DNA from: Dechloromonas sp. A34
GTDB taxonomy: Bacteria; Pseudomonadota; Gammaproteobacteria; Burkholderiales; Rhodocyclaceae
Direction: 5' to 3'
DNA length: 64,000 nt
Assembly: GCF_026261605.1 (NCBI RefSeq)
Contig: NZ_CP102486.1
Location: forward strand, 4,588,001-4,652,000
Below, piece after piece: positions 61,188 to 64,000 of the stretch. The notes under the pieces are model-generated. The model saw only the letters and a program-made list of their open reading frames with translations. It ran no database searches and had not been told where the DNA came from. Made by a program: the position numbers and the translations under genes. Each line of letters opens with the position of its first letter. Within the stretch, counting starts at the first letter, position 1.

Positions 61188-63326
61188 TCAGTCCACCTTG
61201 AAGCCGGCGACCGAACCCTTCAGTTCGGAAGCCAGGGCGGTCAGTTCGTCCACCGCCTGCGCCGTGCGCTGGGTACCGGCCGTGGTTTGTTCGGTGACGT
61301 GCAGGATGTCCTGCATCAGGCGCGCCACGTCGGTGGCCGAATCGGCCTGATTCTGGGTCGAGGTCGAGATGCTCTGAATCAGGTCGGCCAGATTGCGCGA
61401 CACGTCGCCAATCTCGGACAGCGCCTGACCGGCGGCGTCGGACAGCTTGGCCCCTTCAACCACCCCCTGGGTCGATTGTTCCATGGCCGACACGGCGTCC
61501 TGGGTATCGGTCTGAATGGTTTTGACGATCGCCGCGATCTGCTTGGTCGCTTCCGCCGAGCGTTCAGCCAGGCGCTGCACTTCCTCGGCAACGACGGTAA
61601 AGCCGCGCCCTGCATCGCCGGCCGAAGCGGCCTGGATGGCGGCGTTCAAGGCCAGCACGTTGGTCTGTTCTGTAATATCGGAAATCAGTTCCACGATTTC
61701 GCCGATCTCCTGCGAGCTTTCGCCGAGGCGCTTGATCCGCTTCGAGGTTTCCTGAATCTGGTTGCGAATTTCGTTCATGCCCTTGATCGAATCCTGCACG
61801 GCCTGCGTCCCCTTTTCCGCAGCCATCAGCGACTGCCGGGCAACCTGAGCCGACTGCGTCGCGTTGCCGGAAACCTCGCTCATCGAGCGCGCCATGTCGA
61901 GGGCCGACTGGCCGGCTTCCTGAATTTCGCTGGACTGCCGCTCGGCAGCATCGAGCAGTTCGGCCGAAGTCTGGCGGGCGATTTCGGTCGCCGCCGTCAC
62001 CCGGTTGGCCGCATCGTTGATCCGGCCGACCAGCACGCGCAGTTCTTCAATGGTGTAGTTGATCGAGTCGGCGATGGCGCCGGTAATGTTCTCGCTCACC
62101 GTCGCCGTGACGGTCAGATCGCCGTCGGCGAGGTCGCCCAGTTCGTTCATCAGACGCAGAATGGCGTCCTGGTTTTCACGATTGACCTGTTCCGAGGCAT
62201 GACGTTGTTGCTCGGCAGCCTGTGCCCGGCGGCTGGAGTCCTCAAGGTAGATCTTGGCGAGCAAGGCCAAAGTCGCCAAGGCCGCCACGGTCAGCAAAAT
62301 CAAGAGCACGACATACAGGCCACGTTCGGCCAGGCCGGCCTGATAGCCGACTGCCAAATTGTCAGTCGCCTTCAGCAGATCCTCGCTTTCGCGGAAAATC
62401 CGTGAACCGGCCTGCTTGGAAAGCACCAGGGGCTGCATGTTGCCGAGAATGCTGGCAATGGCGTCCTGATATTCCTTGAAGGCGCCTTCGAGAGCACTCA
62501 GCTTCTCGCGGCTGTCGGCATCGTTGGCCCCCTTGGCCAGACCTTGCAGCAGGTCGCGGAAGGCATTGGTATCCTTGCCAAGCAGGAAGGCGACCTCGGG
62601 ATTGATTTCGTCGCCGACTCGCAAGGCGGAAGCGTTCTTGGCGATGCGCTGAGTCAGCATCACGAGCTGATTGGCCATCGCGATTTCCCGCGCCGATGAC
62701 CCGGATTGCAGTTTCAAGGCTGCCAGTTGCTCGGTCAGGTCAAACATCACGGAGTTCTTGTTGTCGATAACCGCCACGCTAGTGCCGAGCGCCACCAGGT
62801 TCTTTTCCTGATCGATCACGGTCAGGGCGTCCTTGTCGGTCACCGACCAACGCTCGGTCAAGGCCTCGAGTTGCGGACGGACATTACTGGGAGAGCTGGG
62901 AACACCAACGCCGCTGATCTCGCCACCGGAAGTCAGACGGTCAAGCAGTTGGGAGAAGGTTTCACGGGATTCCTTCAACTGCGTGAACGCGACCACGTTG
63001 CCTTGCAGGGCGAGCAGCGAAGCCTTGGCCAGGCGCTGCGACAGCATGCGCATTTCGCCGGAGGCCGAGATGTAGGCGGTACCGTGGGTCGACTCGCGAT
63101 TGTCGTGGAAAACCAGGGCGGCAATCAGGAGCAGTAGCGCGACAAAAATGGCGCCAAGGGTTTTCATCTGCTGGATGACGGGCTGCTTGGCCAGGAAACC
63201 GGGCAATTGCAATTTTCCTGAAACGCCGCTGTCACCGCCCGGAAGATCGGCCGAGACAGTCATCAGTGCTGCCGCGCCGCCCTTGCCGGCTGCACCGAGT
63301 TTCGGGAGTTTGAAACTGAAAGCCAT
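61188..63326 (-). CDS. pilJ: methyl-accepting chemotaxis protein PilJ
   Basis: 712 residues. Two transmembrane helices (near residues 55-75 and 340-365) enclose a long periplasmic part with PilJ sensory-box character. The cytoplasmic domain has the signalling tip region [21 protein letters not shown] and [18 protein letters not shown]. It feeds ChpA. It lies 18 bases upstream of chpA. Confidence 0.93.
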   Translation of the reverse strand: MAFSFKLPKLGAAGKGGAAALMTVSADLPGGDSGVSGKLQLPGFLAKQPVIQQMKTLGAIFVALLLLIAALVFHDNRESTHGTAYISASGEMRMLSQRLAKASLLALQGNVVAFTQLKESRETFSQLLDRLTSGGEISGVGVPSSPSNVRPQLEALTERWSVTDKDALTVIDQEKNLVALGTSVAVIDNKNSVMFDLTEQLAALKLQSGSSAREIAMANQLVMLTQRIAKNASALRVGDEINPEVAFLLGKDTNAFRDLLQGLAKGANDADSREKLSALEGAFKEYQDAIASILGNMQPLVLSKQAGSRIFRESEDLLKATDNLAVGYQAGLAERGLYVVLLILLTVAALATLALLAKIYLEDSSRRAQAAEQQRHASEQVNRENQDAILRLMNELGDLADGDLTVTATVSENITGAIADSINYTIEELRVLVGRINDAANRVTAATEIARQTSAELLDAAERQSSEIQEAGQSALDMARSMSEVSGNATQSAQVARQSLMAAEKGTQAVQDSIKGMNEIRNQIQETSKRIKRLGESSQEIGEIVELISDITEQTNVLALNAAIQAASAGDAGRGFTVVAEEVQRLAERSAEATKQIAAIVKTIQTDTQDAVSAMEQSTQGVVEGAKLSDAAGQALSEIGDVSRNLADLIQSISTSTQNQADSATDVARLMQDILHVTEQTTAGTQRTAQAVDELTALASELKGSVAGFKVD

Positions 63327-63364
63327 GGAATCCTCCGCTTGGGGTCAGGGGCCAGGTGCCCGCG

Positions 63365-63877
63365 TCAGACCCCGATATTCATGAAATCGTGATCGGCAAG
63401 CAGTTCGCGTACCGAGAGTTTTCGCCAGATCTTGCCCTGCGTATCCGCGTAGCGCTGCGCCCCCCACGCCGGGGTCGATGCATCCGGTTCTGCCGGCGTG
63501 AAATCTTCCGGATTCTTCAAGCCAAGCATGCGCGATACCAGGAGCGCAGCATTTGCCCCGTGCTTGACGCCGATCAGCAACAAACGCGCATTGGCGTTCT
63601 GCGGCGTCGGCGGACCACCACGAAATACGGAAAAATCGGTCACGGCATGCAGGTTGCCGCGAATATTGGCAATCCCGGCAAACCAGGCCCGGGTCAGCGG
63701 CACCGGAGCCAGCTGCGGGGCCTGAACGATTTCCCCGCCGTCCGAAAGGTCAACCAGCCAGACCTCGTTGCCGGCCTCGATGCCCAGCCAGGAAGACGAG
63801 CCTTTCCCTTGGGCTGCGGTGGTCAGGCGGACCGCCAGGTACTCCTGAAAATCGCGAAGACTGGTTTTTCTGGCCAT
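63365..63877 (-). CDS. pilI: CheW-like adaptor PilI
   Basis: 170 residues, one CheW domain (LGIEAGNEVWLVDLSDGGEI, WFAGIANIRGNLHAVTDFS). It couples PilJ to ChpA. ATG at 63875-63877. Confidence 0.9.
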   Translation of the reverse strand: MARKTSLRDFQEYLAVRLTTAAQGKGSSSWLGIEAGNEVWLVDLSDGGEIVQAPQLAPVPLTRAWFAGIANIRGNLHAVTDFSVFRGGPPTPQNANARLLLIGVKHGANAALLVSRMLGLKNPEDFTPAEPDASTPAWGAQRYADTQGKIWRKLSVRELLADHDFMNIGV

Positions 63878-63880
63878 TGA

Positions 63881-64000
63881 TCAGGGCAGTGCAGCAACCC
63901 GCTGCAACAACTCTTCAGGGTTCAGCGGTTTGACGAGATAGTCGACCGCCCCCTGGCGCAAGCCCCAGATCTTGTCGGTTTCCTGCCCCTTGGAAGTACA
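63881..64000 (-). CDS. pilH: PilH-like response regulator, C-terminal end (cut by window edge)
   Basis: The last 39 residues of a receiver domain: TSKGQETDKIWGLRQGA and DYLVKPLNPEELL, with the invariant Lys before Pro (VKP). The stop is three bases from the pilI start. It is placed as PilH rather than PilG by its position before pilI and the QETDKIWG motif; the phospho-acceptor Asp lies beyond the window. Confidence 0.8.
   Translation of the reverse strand, partial: CTSKGQETDKIWGLRQGAVDYLVKPLNPEELLQRVAALP

Noticed and set aside
1..64000. CRISPR array, tRNA, rRNA, prophage or insertion sequence
   Set aside because: I saw no regularly spaced direct repeats, cloverleaf sequences, transposase or phage structural genes on either strand. 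A dedicated scan could still find a diverged element.

Overview
The window is a high-GC (roughly 65%) chromosomal segment that reads as a betaproteobacterium of the Rhodocyclales (Dechloromonas/Azonexus/Aromatoleum-like). I infer this from the gene families: a TTQ amine dehydrogenase cluster, a DUF3305/DUF3306-linked membrane formate dehydrogenase, an Aor-type tungsten aldehyde oxidoreductase, type IV pilus Chp chemosensory genes and the pilT/yggS/proC/yggT/yggU block. No database search was possible, so the placement is an inference.

Layout. 1-5644: an aromatic-amine dehydrogenase operon (aauB, aauE, aauD, aauA, cytochrome c) read leftward, facing two tandem paralogous AraC/EutR-like regulators. 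5675-12537: housekeeping and stress genes (FAD oxidoreductase, YgjP protease, ArfB ribosome rescue factor, hemerythrin, PsiF protein, YheS ABC-F, RNase H-like protein, VF530, YkgJ). 12534-15460: moeA with tungstate transporter genes tupC and tupB. 15545-20110: a PhnD/C/E-type transporter best matching the putative selenate family, interrupted by a low-GC HNH-like gene and followed by a DsrE protein. 20391-22830: a TIR-CHASE2 membrane protein paired with a FecR-domain lipoprotein, the most unusual pair in the window. 23050-31791: a complete membrane-bound formate dehydrogenase operon with chaperone, Fe-S and accessory genes. 31857-36731: fdhD, mobA, a large Cache-HAMP-GAF-HD-GYP protein, mobB. 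37079-41330: an aldehyde oxidoreductase operon (aorA, aorB, aorC, MoaD-like protein). 41331-46673: a regulatory gap with a candidate sRNA, cytochrome c5, rep helicase, small envelope proteins, DUF4197 and a truncated pilU. 46706-54238: pilT, yggS-proC-yggT-yggU, comEA and the yqgE-ruvX-pyrR-pyrB-pyrC' operon. 54277-64000: photolyase and the chpA-pilJ-pilI-pilH chemosensory operon, cut by the window end.

How it fits together. From 12.5 to 41 kb most genes serve molybdenum/tungsten enzymes: cofactor insertion (moeA), oxyanion uptake (tup), cofactor nucleotide addition (mobA/mobB), formate dehydrogenase maturation (TorD-like, fdhD), the formate dehydrogenase itself and an AOR with its own MoaD-like protein. 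FNR-like boxes before hemerythrin and cytochrome c5, and sigma-54-like elements before the formate dehydrogenase and AOR operons, suggest regulation by oxygen and by nitrogen or an effector.

Quality note. Six genes carry one or two frameshifts (seven in total), each explained by one missing base in or beside a short G or C run. Consensus sequencing error is more likely than real pseudogenes. The pilU truncation is different: it is a clean loss of the 3' part of the gene.
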